In this document: positions 7,557 to 16,220 of the stretch, piece by piece
How the letters are laid out: every line of letters starts with the position of its first letter
Position numbering within the stretch: position 1 is the first letter of the stretch
Origin: Fictibacillus sp. b24
Lineage (GTDB): Bacteria > Bacillota > Bacilli > Bacillales > Fictibacillaceae
Assembly (NCBI RefSeq): GCF_030348825.1
Contig: NZ_JAUCES010000005.1
Span: 3,162,001 to 3,226,000, forward strand
Direction of reading: 5' to 3'
DNA length: 64,000 nt
The notes under the pieces: model-generated
The model's input: only the letters and a program-made list of their open reading frames with translations
The model's database searches: none
What the model was told of the DNA's origin: nothing
Position numbers and translations under genes: made by a program

Positions 7557-10347
7557 ACGACTCTACCCATTCTTTTCTAAGCGTGAATAGATCTTTCAAT
7601 TCATCTGTTGATAGTTCAGTAATCCAGTTTTCACTTTGAATCACTTTTTCGGATAGCTCTTTCTTGCTTTCAAGCATCATATCTATCTTTTCCTCAAGCG
7701 TGCCGAGTGTGATCATCTTATGAACCGTAACAAATTTCTTTTGCCCGATACGGTGAGCCCGGTCGGTTGCTTGATTCTCTACCGCTGGATTCCACCATCT
7801 GTCGTAATGAATGACATGGTTCGCTTCTGTCAGGTTAAGCCCCGTTCCTCCAGCTTTTAAAGATAAGATAAAAATAGGATGCTCTCCATTTTGAAAGCTT
7901 TCAATCATTTCATCTCGCTTTTGCTTCGTTAGACTTCCGTGCAAAAAGAGGACGGTTCTGCCAAACTTTTTCTCTACATATTTCTTAATTAGTTCACCCA
8001 TAAAGATAAACTGAGTGAAAATCAGACACTTCTCATCCTTTTCGATGATAGCATCAATCAATTCAATGGTCTTTGCGAACTTAATCGATTGATCTTCTAA
8101 TTTCGTTAACTTATCGTTCTTCGTATAAAGAGCCGGGTGATCGCAAATTTGCTTTAGTTTGCCAAGCATAGCCAGCAAGAGGCCGCGCCTTTGCATGCCA
8201 GTCACTTTTTCGAGCTGTTCAAACGTATCTTGAACCAGTCTCTCATATAACGAAGCCTGCTCTTTTGATAACGGGCAATATTCTTTAATTTCTTGTTTCT
8301 CAGGCAGATTGAGCTGAACGGCTGGATCCGTTTTCGTGCGGCGAAGCAAGAAAGGCTGTACAAGCTGCTTTAGCTGCTGCAAGCGCAAACTGTCATTATC
8401 TTTTTCAACTGGCGCGACGAATTTTTTCTGAAATGAGGGTTCACTTCCTAGATAACCTGGATTCAGAAAATCGAAAATGGCCCATAGTTCTAATAGTCTG
8501 TTCTCTACAGGAGTTCCTGTTAACGCAATCTTATGTCGGCCGTTCAGCTTACGGATGCTTCTTGACTGTTTTGTATAGCTATTCTTTATGTTTTGTGCCT
8601 CATCAAGCACGATCGCTTCCCAGTACGTTCCGCCCATCTCGTTAAAATCGAGCTGGCATGTCGTATAGGAAGTAATAATGACATCATACTTTTTGTACCA
8701 TTCTGCAAAATCTTCACCTTTTTTCCGGTTTGAACCGTAGTGAAGACCAACCTTCAGGGTCGGGGAAAAATGCTCAAGCTCTTTTTGCCAGTTTCCAATA
8801 ACGGAAGTAGGACACACAAGTAAAAAAGTCCCTTCCTGCTTCTCTTTTTCCTTCACTTTTAAAAAGTAATCAATCGTTTGTACCGTTTTTCCGAGGCCCA
8901 TGTCATCTGCCAGACAGCCTCCAAGTCCAAACTCTCGAAGAAAATACATCCAGGAGCTTCCCGTTTGCTGATATTCTCTTAACGTTCCTTGTAAATTCTC
9001 AGCCTTTGGTTCGACAGGTAGTGACTTAATCTCAGACAGCTGATCCATCCATAAATTCAGGGGTTCATCCCATTCCATGTCGAGCATGGGACCTTCTCCA
9101 TCTATTCCTTCAAGGCCATCTTCAGCTGGATTGGTCTCCATATTCAGAAGATGCTGCTCTAACACGTCTTTCAATTGAATTCCCGTACGGTCAACATTCT
9201 TGATTAAGTGCCGAACTTGCTTCATCCATTCAGGGTCCACTCTGTACCATTGACCGTTTCTGCGTACAAGCCTTCTACTTCCATCAACCAGCTTACGGAA
9301 TTCTTCCTCTGAAAGCTCTTCATCACCTGTAGACATTCTCCAATCAAATTGCATAATCGCATTTAATCCAAGAAATGAAGGAGCTCCACCACCTACTTGA
9401 GATTTTGTCTTAATCTTCGCCTTAACCTTAGGCTGCAGTTCCTGAACCGTTTGCCACCATTCCGGCAGAACAACAGTCATTCCAATTTGCTTCAGCATAT
9501 TGCTTTTAAGAGTCAAGAAATCCCAGGCTTCTTTTTCCGATATTTCACTGCGAACTTCTTTCCGATTCGTAAGCTTTAACCAGGAAATGACTTTCGACAC
9601 AAGTTCAATATCTGATTCGAGCATTTCTATAAAAGGTTTCCACTCTTCAGGCAGGAGAGTGCTTTTTCCATGATAAGGTACACGAATCCCGTCCTCTTTT
9701 TCCTGAAGAAAGACGTTCAAGTGCCATACATCATTACCGGTCTCTTCATCCTCATTTGGCTCTGACAATTCAAAAACAAGCTCAAATGGCTTCGGGTCTT
9801 CTTTCCAGCCAATCTTAACAAGCCATTCATCCTCATCCAAATGGCTTAAGGCTGATATGACTTGGCGAGGAATTCCCCTCATGCGTTCTCTGTTAAAACG
9901 TGAAGGCAAAGGAATAGAGTCATCATTGGGCAATGTGGAGAGAGCTTCGTTTATCCACTGAGATTCAATAGGTGCTCCTCCTGTTTTCCATGCCCAATTT
10001 CCTGTCTTCCATGCTTCAAAATCAGGAGTAACCTTCTCTTTCTTTAAAAGGCTAAAGATGTCGTTTGCCTCTTTAACAAAAGTTCTCGAAACATCTTCCC
10101 AGTTGTTTTCGGAGAGAAAGAAATCGGGATACCGATTAAAAAGGATAAAGGCTTCTCCAGCAGTTAAATAGATGTTCTGATCATCGTCAATATCGAGCAT
10201 CGTTCCGTAAAATGAAGGCTGATGCCATGTAAATAAAAGAGGTTTCCAGTCGTTTACATGCACTCTTTTCGATTGTTTAGTGGCCCATAAAACCATATTT
10301 CCCTGAAGCCATTTCGCGTGAAGCAAAAGATTGCTTGTATCGATCAT
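7555..10347 (-). CDS. SNF2-family DEAD/DEAH-box helicase (YwqA-like)
   Basis: A 930-residue DNA-dependent ATPase. Residues 1-450 match the variable N-terminal region of bacterial SNF2 proteins. The motor domains follow: motif I GLGKT (in ADDMGLGKTVQTI), motif II DEAQ, motif III TGTPVENR, and motifs V-VI in the second lobe (GGTGLNLTEA, then ENQATDRAHRIGQ). Length and architecture match Bacillus YwqA (about 920 residues). It overlaps the upstream gene by 4 bp (ATGA), so the two products are translationally coupled and probably work together. Chromatin-like or transcription-recycling roles are known for the family; the function here is not known. Confidence 0.93.
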   Translation of the reverse strand: MIDTSNLLLHAKWLQGNMVLWATKQSKRVHVNDWKPLLFTWHQPSFYGTMLDIDDDQNIYLTAGEAFILFNRYPDFFLSENNWEDVSRTFVKEANDIFSLLKKEKVTPDFEAWKTGNWAWKTGGAPIESQWINEALSTLPNDDSIPLPSRFNRERMRGIPRQVISALSHLDEDEWLVKIGWKEDPKPFELVFELSEPNEDEETGNDVWHLNVFLQEKEDGIRVPYHGKSTLLPEEWKPFIEMLESDIELVSKVISWLKLTNRKEVRSEISEKEAWDFLTLKSNMLKQIGMTVVLPEWWQTVQELQPKVKAKIKTKSQVGGGAPSFLGLNAIMQFDWRMSTGDEELSEEEFRKLVDGSRRLVRRNGQWYRVDPEWMKQVRHLIKNVDRTGIQLKDVLEQHLLNMETNPAEDGLEGIDGEGPMLDMEWDEPLNLWMDQLSEIKSLPVEPKAENLQGTLREYQQTGSSWMYFLREFGLGGCLADDMGLGKTVQTIDYFLKVKEKEKQEGTFLLVCPTSVIGNWQKELEHFSPTLKVGLHYGSNRKKGEDFAEWYKKYDVIITSYTTCQLDFNEMGGTYWEAIVLDEAQNIKNSYTKQSRSIRKLNGRHKIALTGTPVENRLLELWAIFDFLNPGYLGSEPSFQKKFVAPVEKDNDSLRLQQLKQLVQPFLLRRTKTDPAVQLNLPEKQEIKEYCPLSKEQASLYERLVQDTFEQLEKVTGMQRRGLLLAMLGKLKQICDHPALYTKNDKLTKLEDQSIKFAKTIELIDAIIEKDEKCLIFTQFIFMGELIKKYVEKKFGRTVLFLHGSLTKQKRDEMIESFQNGEHPIFILSLKAGGTGLNLTEANHVIHYDRWWNPAVENQATDRAHRIGQKKFVTVHKMITLGTLEEKIDMMLESKKELSEKVIQSENWITELSTDELKDLFTLRKEWVES

Positions 10348-11657
10348 GAAATAAACTTTCCTTTCCTAAGCTCTTCTTGAAAGGCTCTGAGCCGCCCATA
10401 AACAGCAGCAATCTTATCGATGTACTGTGAAAAGCGTTCTTCTTCTCCAAGATCAAAATAGAGAGAACGAAGGGTTTTTAAATGTTTAATGGCTGATTGA
10501 TAAGACTTTCTCGTTCTTTCATTAATCAATCTGTCAATCGTTTGATGATAGATTGGCAGAACGGTCTCTTTTTGAAAGGACACAACCTCTTTCAGGTCCT
10601 TTCTTTGAATTAATTCTGGTGAATATCCCATAATAACTTGTAATTCTACCCACCGTTCATGCTCGCCGATCACCATCAAATATTCTCCATATTCATAAAA
10701 GGTTATCGGCAAGAATTCAATCAGCATGTCTTCATATTGCTCTTCGTCTCCTGTATGCTGAGCGTACTTCCAAAAATAGCTTAAATACTCATGGAAAAAT
10801 TCACGTGAGTCTGAATGATAATAATACGTGCCGACCCCTTCTAAAAAGTTTGGCTTTAAATCTAGAAGCCACAATAAAAGGCGGTCCCATTCTTGTTTGT
10901 CTACTAATAACTTCATCCAAACGAGATAATGAACCATTTCGACTTTCTTTTCACTTTGGCTTAGCCGCTCAAAAGCGAGATCGTCATTTCCACTTGCAAA
11001 AGCAAAATGAACTAGCGCCAGCTCTAGCATTTGAGAAGTCTTCCCGCCCTCTTTTTCCTCTATTAACTGCTTTTCATACTTTGTCACCCAAGCTTGGTCC
11101 ATATAAAGCAGCGACCAGCTGATCTGAAAAAGATAAAAAAGCAGATGTCCCCACTTAGGGGGGATTTCATATAGGCTTTGAAAATTCCGTAAGCTTTCTT
11201 CTACAAGTTTTTTATTTTCTTGCAGCAATTTTTCACTGTTGATCTGTTTTAACGTCACATACATCTGGTCAGAAAGCTTCTCAACTGTTGCATCAAAGTT
11301 TGCTTGCATATATGTAGCTACACCATATTGTGCTTCAAATGAAAACAATCTGATCAGTGTCTCGATCTGTACATGATATTTATATAAGTAAGCGATATCT
11401 TCATCAAAAAACTGTCCTGCATTCAAGAGAGCAGGATAATAATCACGGTAAATATGAACAAACGTATAGCTCGTATCTTTTCCTTCTACAAGATCGCGAA
11501 AGGAGACGGTTTGCATTTTACGTCTCTCAAATGATTCGAACCGCTCTGAAAAATATTCTCGCCACAGCTGAACAGAATGTGTGTTTTGAACTTTTTGTTC
11601 CGGTGTATCATAGTGAGTCTCGTTCTGCTCACTTTCATGTTCTTCAGTTGGTCTCAT
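10344..11657 (-). CDS. Helical repeat protein coupled to SNF2 helicase (YwqB-like, no SWIM finger seen)
   Basis: A 437-residue, mostly alpha-helical, acidic protein with TPR-like stretches. In Bacillus the gene before ywqA encodes a SWIM zinc-finger protein (YwqB). This product resembles the long helical part of such proteins but has no CxC...CxH SWIM motif; cysteine is almost absent. The N-terminus (MRPTEEHESEQ) is hydrophilic and looks like a linker. The ATG at 11657 has a strong purine-rich RBS (GGGGGGAG). Its stop overlaps the SNF2 start. It may be a lineage variant that lost the finger. The relation to YwqB is an inference from position and composition. Confidence 0.65.
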   Translation of the reverse strand: MRPTEEHESEQNETHYDTPEQKVQNTHSVQLWREYFSERFESFERRKMQTVSFRDLVEGKDTSYTFVHIYRDYYPALLNAGQFFDEDIAYLYKYHVQIETLIRLFSFEAQYGVATYMQANFDATVEKLSDQMYVTLKQINSEKLLQENKKLVEESLRNFQSLYEIPPKWGHLLFYLFQISWSLLYMDQAWVTKYEKQLIEEKEGGKTSQMLELALVHFAFASGNDDLAFERLSQSEKKVEMVHYLVWMKLLVDKQEWDRLLLWLLDLKPNFLEGVGTYYYHSDSREFFHEYLSYFWKYAQHTGDEEQYEDMLIEFLPITFYEYGEYLMVIGEHERWVELQVIMGYSPELIQRKDLKEVVSFQKETVLPIYHQTIDRLINERTRKSYQSAIKHLKTLRSLYFDLGEEERFSQYIDKIAAVYGRLRAFQEELRKGKFIS

Positions 11658-12160
11658 TCCGTCTCCCCCCTTCCTTTTTATTACCAATTATAGCGAATTC
11701 ATAAAGTAATCATTCATGTATATCATATCTATTTTAAAGGAAACAGCGGAAATTGACCAAAGAAAACACATTTAATCATTTAAACTGTTGTATTTTCTTC
11801 CGATAATAGATAAACAAGAGCGTTGATTTATACCTAAGAATGCTCAATGTATAAAAGCTTTTTGAAAGTCTCTTCATTGTTGTTCTTGCAAGTAGTTGAT
11901 TTCCGTTCCAGGTGTTTCGCTTTCCGCGGGGCGACCGGTGAGCCCCGCAGGAGTCTCACACCTTTCACTCCAAACAACTTTCCAATGAAGGAAAAGGAAA
12001 AGAACAAAAACAAAAGCCATAAATAAGGATACGATTCGCTATATAAAGGCTAGTATTAATGGTGAAATCTGAGCTAGTTGCAATAATACTTAAAGCAGAT
12101 ACCAAAGATACTAACAACAAAAGCTTCTAACAAAGCCTGCTATAAAAGGGAGATATATCT
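11658..12160. other. Intergenic region with a short palindromic repeat
   Basis: About 500 bp between divergent genes. It holds the shortened repeat copy at 11894-11980 and AT-rich flanks that should carry the promoters of the SNF2 operon (minus) and the small Spo0E-like gene (plus). No further coding frame is supported. Confidence 0.55.
11894..11980 (+). repeat. Dispersed palindrome repeat, copy 2 (short form)
   Basis: Has both ends (AGTTGATTTCCGTTCCAGG and CACTCCAAACAACTT) and the CTTTCCGCGGGGCG block. The central CTCACCTG arm is missing: GGTGAGCC runs straight into the CCGCAGGAGTCTC block, giving about 87 bp instead of about 130. Confidence 0.85.
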
Positions 12161-12325
12161 ATGAAAGAAAAAACTGTTCAAGAACGCATCATGTTATTAA
12201 GAGAAGAGTTATATCGTATTTCTTCTCAACTTAACTATGAACTGACACATCCTAGACTCGTAACTGTAAGTCAGCAGCTCGATCAGTTATTGAACCAATA
12301 CTCGAAATCAGAACAAAAAGCATAA
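12161..12325 (+). CDS. Spo0E-family aspartyl-phosphate phosphatase (first)
   Basis: A 54-residue protein. The family signature SQQLDQLLNQY is at about 38-48, preceded by a helix (ERIMLLREELYRISSQL), which gives the two-helix hairpin of Spo0E-like proteins. In Bacillus these proteins dephosphorylate Spo0A~P and delay sporulation. GGGAG lies 8 bp before the ATG. The gene is followed by a hairpin shared with the convergent antiporter gene. A second Spo0E-like gene lies on the other side of that antiporter. Which response regulator it targets is not known. Confidence 0.85.
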   Translation: MKEKTVQERIMLLREELYRISSQLNYELTHPRLVTVSQQLDQLLNQYSKSEQKA

Positions 12326-12347
12326 AAAATGGCCGATCACCGGCCAT
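12324..12347 (-). terminator. Terminator between the Spo0E-like and antiporter genes
   Basis: A perfect 7-bp stem ATGGCCG/CGGCCAT with a 5-nt loop. The six-base T run is on the minus strand, so it mainly serves the antiporter gene. Confidence 0.8.
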
Positions 12348-12348
12348 T

Positions 12349-13923
12349 CTATTCTTGCTCATTATAATTTGTTCTTTGCTGCTCAATCTTATTAATTATC
12401 CGTTCGACTTCCTCTTCAGCTAGCTGACTGGATATCATATCTTTCCGAAGAAGATTTTCAACTGCCTCATGTTCTGCGTATAAAGCTTCAATTGATGCCT
12501 TATATTCCTGTGATTTTCTCCACTCTGGATGCTGTTCATACATCTCATCTAATTTCTTTTTTGACTCCTCACTTTTATGAACGTACAATGCTTTCCACTT
12601 TTCGAATACAATGGATGAAATAATCGCTTCTTTTTTCAGCTGGTATAGTCTCTGTATGGCATGATCATATCTATTTACAGCTGTTATCACTTCTTCATAT
12701 TCTGTTTTCTCCTTGTTTGGACCTTTTATATTTAATCGACTGATAAGAGCAGAAATCGTCATGCCTTGTGCTAGCAACGAAAAGAACACCACACTAAACG
12801 CCAATATAATGATATTCTCTCTGCCAGGAAAATCATTAGGTAAACTAAGAGCAAGCGCAATGGATAAAGAACCTTTAAGTCCTCCCCAATTTAAAACATG
12901 CTTCCACTTTGTTGGAATACCCTTAATAGAAAACAGTGTTCCGTAGACCGCGATTGTTCTTGCAATTAAAACAATGATAATGCTGCTAATAATCAGTCCC
13001 CATTTATCATTTATATTAATATAGGCAATCTCTAAACCTACAAGTAAAAACACGAGAGAATTGGCGAACAAAGCTAACACATCCCAGAACGAATGGATGT
13101 TTATTTTTGTTGTAGGACTCATTCCGATTTTCGCTCCATAGTTTCCAAATGTCAGTCCAGCTACAACTACTGCAATGACCCCTGAAACGTGAATGCTTTC
13201 AGCTATTAAGAAACTTCCATAAAATAAGAGAATAGAAAATAAGATCTCTAGTGGATAATCATCATACCAGCTCGTAAACTTTGAAAATATATAGCCTAAT
13301 CCTCCACCAACAAAGACACCGCCAAACGACACTTTTAACAGCATCAGCAGTGCTGATACAAAACCACCTGCACCCATTTCAATATAGGATGGCAGATAGA
13401 TCGAAGCTATCATGAAAAGGACAACAGCTAACCCATCGTTAAATAAACTCTCACCTTCAATGATTGTAGAAAGTTTCCTGTTCACTCCGAGTGATTTAAA
13501 GATACTTAGCACCGAAACAGGATCTGTTGCACTCATTAGTGCTGCGAATACAAAAGCGGTTTGAAGTCCAAGACCGAGTACATAATAAGAGCCTGCTCCG
13601 ACAATTAAAAACGTGAGAAACGTTCCGCCGATCGCAAGCGCTATTATAGGTTTTGCATGATCACGCAAATGACTGAATGGAAGCTTTATACTTGCCTCAC
13701 CTAGCAAAGTAGGAAGCAATAAAGAGATAATAATGAATTGAAATGTTTGTCCTTCTTGAATAATGCCTTTTATTGGGTCCAGCTCTGGAACTGGAACGAG
13801 ACCAATGATTCCGCCAACAATGACCAAAGCAATAGGATATGGTTTGTTAATTTTCTTTGCTAGAGCAGTCACACCAACAGCAACAGCTAATAAAACCAAA
13901 GCAATATTTAGTGAGTGATGCAT
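12349..13923 (-). CDS. Na+/H+ antiporter, CPA1 (NhaP-type) family
   Basis: A 524-residue cation:proton antiporter. Residues 1-400 hold about 12 membrane segments. The CPA1 core motifs are present: ATDPVSVLSIFK (unwound-helix region) and the ND pair in EGESLFNDGLAVVLF. The last about 110 residues form a charged cytoplasmic tail (KEEAEE-type helices) that may regulate activity. It exchanges Na+ (possibly K+ or Li+) for protons at the plasma membrane; ion preference cannot be told. It is monocistronic, flanked on both sides by small Spo0E-like genes on the opposite strand. Confidence 0.92.
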   Translation of the reverse strand: MHHSLNIALVLLAVAVGVTALAKKINKPYPIALVIVGGIIGLVPVPELDPIKGIIQEGQTFQFIIISLLLPTLLGEASIKLPFSHLRDHAKPIIALAIGGTFLTFLIVGAGSYYVLGLGLQTAFVFAALMSATDPVSVLSIFKSLGVNRKLSTIIEGESLFNDGLAVVLFMIASIYLPSYIEMGAGGFVSALLMLLKVSFGGVFVGGGLGYIFSKFTSWYDDYPLEILFSILLFYGSFLIAESIHVSGVIAVVVAGLTFGNYGAKIGMSPTTKINIHSFWDVLALFANSLVFLLVGLEIAYININDKWGLIISSIIIVLIARTIAVYGTLFSIKGIPTKWKHVLNWGGLKGSLSIALALSLPNDFPGRENIIILAFSVVFFSLLAQGMTISALISRLNIKGPNKEKTEYEEVITAVNRYDHAIQRLYQLKKEAIISSIVFEKWKALYVHKSEESKKKLDEMYEQHPEWRKSQEYKASIEALYAEHEAVENLLRKDMISSQLAEEEVERIINKIEQQRTNYNEQE

Positions 13924-14137
13924 AACAAGCTCCTCTCTATCTCTTACATTACTTTATATTCCCCTAAACCTATTCAATTCAGACAGAAGATGACGTAAGA
14001 GCATTTCGACATTATCTTTCATTTTTATGTAGCATTTTGTAACATTACCACTTTTTTCGACGAAACCCTTTCACTTTTCGTAAATCTATTGCATATTAAT
14101 TTAAGACAAAATCTCTCATGAAAGTTGTGAATAAAAC

Positions 14138-14296
14138 ATGTTATTACAATTAATTGAGGAAAAACGTGAAGTACTGCTCTGTCTTGGAAAAACTTATGGA
14201 CTTACAGCACGAGAAACCGTAATCTGCAGTCAAGAATTAGATCAGCTATTAAATAGTCTTGATGGATTTAAGCAAGAATCTGTAGACGAAACGTAA
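14138..14296 (+). CDS. Spo0E-family aspartyl-phosphate phosphatase (second)
   Basis: A 52-residue protein with the canonical signature SQELDQLLN at about 31-39 and the usual GLTARE turn between the two helices. The start MLLQLIEEKREVLL is typical of the family. The ATG at 14138 has only a weak upstream box, and no better start exists in frame. It would dephosphorylate Spo0A~P or another receiver. It differs in sequence from the copy at 12161, so this is an old duplication or separate recruitment rather than a recent copy. Confidence 0.82.
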   Translation: MLLQLIEEKREVLLCLGKTYGLTARETVICSQELDQLLNSLDGFKQESVDET

Positions 14297-14413
14297 ATAT
14301 TGTCTATTTCCTGGGAAATTTGTCGAGTTGAAAGGAAATCCCATTAAACTTTCTCATTATTTACCAAAAACCACTTATTACCTTATTTACCTATTATTAT
14401 ATGAATATATTAT

Positions 14414-14430
14414 TGTAATCTACTTGTTAC
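14414..14430 (+). promoter_or_regulatory. Predicted WalR (YycF) box
   Basis: TGTAAT-N5-TGTTAC fits the WalR consensus TGTWAH-N5-TGTWAH at every defined position. It lies 88 bp before the start of a 3D-domain wall protein, the same protein class as the WalR target yocH. Regulation is inferred. Confidence 0.6.
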
Positions 14431-14461
14431 CTTCTCCTAATGAGTTTGTTACATTTCATTA

Positions 14462-14499
14462 GTATAATTGGCAACCGAGGCGTATTTAACCAATTATAC
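14462..14499 (+). promoter_or_regulatory. Perfect 10-bp inverted repeat in the 5' leader
   Basis: GTATAATTGG and CCAATTATAC are exact complements separated by 18 nt, and the repeat ends 5 nt before the AGGAGG ribosome binding site. It could be an operator or an RNA hairpin placed to affect translation. Confidence 0.6.
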
Positions 14500-14517
14500 A
14501 TATTAGGAGGAGTTATC

Positions 14518-15105
14518 ATGATAAAAAAATGGGTAATTACAGGGGCTCTAGCATTCGGATTGCTCGTTTCTGCTCCAGTCAGCGGATTTGCAGCAATGGG
14601 TGATCACACTCTCCGACCAGGTGTTTGGGACAATGACGTATATGAACTTCAAGGAAAACTTAAAGCGATGGGATATTACGATTTTGCTGTTACAACAGGC
14701 TATTACGGTCCTGTTACGAAACAAGCGGTTACAAACTATCAAAAAGCAAAAGGCTTATTAGTAGATGGGATTGCTGGGCCACAAACATTTAACAGCATTC
14801 AAAATAACGTACAAAAAAAATCCATGACGGTTGCTTCAACAGCTTATACAGCAAGTTGTGATGGCTGCAGCGGTACAACGTATGGTGGGACAAACTTAAA
14901 AGAAATTCCTTATGCAAAAGTTGTCGCGGTTGATCCAAATGTTATACCAATCGGTTCTGTTGTTTACGTTCCTGGTTATGGCTATGCAGTAGCTGATGAT
15001 ATTGGTGGCGGAATTAAAGGGAATGAAATTGATGTATTCATGAAGAACTATTCAGATGCAGTCAATTGGGGTAGAAAAAACGTTAATATCACAATTATAA
15101 ACTAA
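14518..15105 (+). CDS. Secreted cell-wall protein with peptidoglycan-binding and 3D domains (YocH-like)
   Basis: A 195-residue exported protein. Residues 1-25 are a signal peptide ending in SGFA. Residues about 37-95 form a peptidoglycan-binding domain (LQGKLKAMGYYDF, then YGPVTKQAV and VDGIAGPQT). Residues about 108-195 form a 3D domain with its conserved aspartates (AVDPNVIPIGS, ADDIGGGIKGNEIDVF), a fold related to lytic transglycosylase MltA. It probably cuts or remodels peptidoglycan in the wall. The ATG is fixed by AGGAGGAG and the signal peptide. A WalR-type box and an inverted repeat lie upstream and a strong terminator follows. Confidence 0.92.
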   Translation: MIKKWVITGALAFGLLVSAPVSGFAAMGDHTLRPGVWDNDVYELQGKLKAMGYYDFAVTTGYYGPVTKQAVTNYQKAKGLLVDGIAGPQTFNSIQNNVQKKSMTVASTAYTASCDGCSGTTYGGTNLKEIPYAKVVAVDPNVIPIGSVVYVPGYGYAVADDIGGGIKGNEIDVFMKNYSDAVNWGRKNVNITIIN

Positions 15106-15109
15106 CACG

Positions 15110-15140
15110 AGATGGGGCAATTAGACCCCATCTTTTTTTT
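15110..15140 (+). terminator. Terminator of the 3D-domain gene
   Basis: Stem AGATGGGG/CCCCATCT with an 8-nt loop, then eight or more T. Confidence 0.9.
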
Positions 15141-15271
15141 GTTCTTGCTGTTATATGAGGCGGTAAGCTAATCATTTTGTTACATTAATTTCAAATATAT
15201 TACATTTTTTATTTTCTAAATATTATAATAATGGTAAAGTTGGATTATATATTTAGAAAGGAAGTACATAT

Positions 15272-16219
15272 ATGAACATGCTGCATGAAATGACTACAGT
15301 TAAAAATGCTATTGCACAAGTTCTAACGGGTAAAGACGAACTTGTTGAACTAACGATGATTGCGATTGTCAATAAAGGGCACCTATTACTAGAGGATGTT
15401 CCGGGCACTGGAAAAACGGTTCTTGCCAAAAGTCTCGCGCGCTTGATCGGAGGAGATTTTAAACGAATACAGTTCACTCCCGATATTCTTCCTGCTGACA
15501 TCACTGGAATTCAATTCTTTCATCCTAAACACCAGGAATTTGAGATGAGGCCTGGACCAGTTATGACTAACATTTTACTTGCAGATGAAATTAATCGTGC
15601 AACACCCCGTGCTCAATCTAGCCTTTTGGAAGTTATGGAAGAGCGACAAGTAACGATAGATGGTGAAACGCTTAAACTTCCGTCTCCGTTCTTAGTTATT
15701 GCTACTCAAAATCCGATTGAATCTCACGGAACATTCCCACTTCCAGAAGCGCAGCTTGATCGCTTTTTTATGAAACTTCCATCTGGATATCCTGATTACA
15801 ATCAAGAAAAAGAAATGCTTCATATGTATCGTTCAAAAAATCCGCAAGATACGATTGAACCCATTTTCTCACTGGAAGATATTCTATTGATGCAGCAAGA
15901 GGTACAGCACATTCATGTGAGTGATGAGGTTGAAAATTACTTGCTTTCTATCGTTCAAGCTACTCGGAACCATGAGTTTATTGAGAATGGTGTCTCTCCT
16001 CGTGGAACCCTTGCTTTTATGAGAGCGGCTCAAGGTGCGGCTTTTATACAAGGAAGGACGTTTGTTACACCTGATGATATCCAATATGTTGCTCCATATG
16101 TTTTGGCCCACCGCTTAGTTCTGACTATGGAAGGAACGATGAGAAAAACAAAAGACCATGTGCTGCGTGACATCTTGGAATCGATTGATGTGCCTGTAGA
16201 ATCTGAGGCAGGAAAATAA
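15272..16219 (+). CDS. MoxR-family AAA+ ATPase
   Basis: A 315-residue AAA+ ATPase. Walker A is GTGKT in EDVPGTGKTVLAK; Walker B and the following motif are LLADEINRATPRAQSSLLE; sensor 1 is ATQNP. MoxR proteins act as chaperones that assemble or activate partner complexes, often with von Willebrand-like or DUF58 proteins encoded next to them. That is the case here: the DUF58 gene starts 1 bp after this stop codon. AAAGGAAG precedes the ATG. It is the first gene of a three-gene operon. Confidence 0.95.
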   Translation: MNMLHEMTTVKNAIAQVLTGKDELVELTMIAIVNKGHLLLEDVPGTGKTVLAKSLARLIGGDFKRIQFTPDILPADITGIQFFHPKHQEFEMRPGPVMTNILLADEINRATPRAQSSLLEVMEERQVTIDGETLKLPSPFLVIATQNPIESHGTFPLPEAQLDRFFMKLPSGYPDYNQEKEMLHMYRSKNPQDTIEPIFSLEDILLMQQEVQHIHVSDEVENYLLSIVQATRNHEFIENGVSPRGTLAFMRAAQGAAFIQGRTFVTPDDIQYVAPYVLAHRLVLTMEGTMRKTKDHVLRDILESIDVPVESEAGK

Positions 16220-16220
16220 C

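Noticed and set aside
7334-7570. 78-codon minus-strand frame with FYV-repeats
   Set aside because: It is array A1 read as protein; no ribosome binding site, and it runs through the SNF2 terminator.
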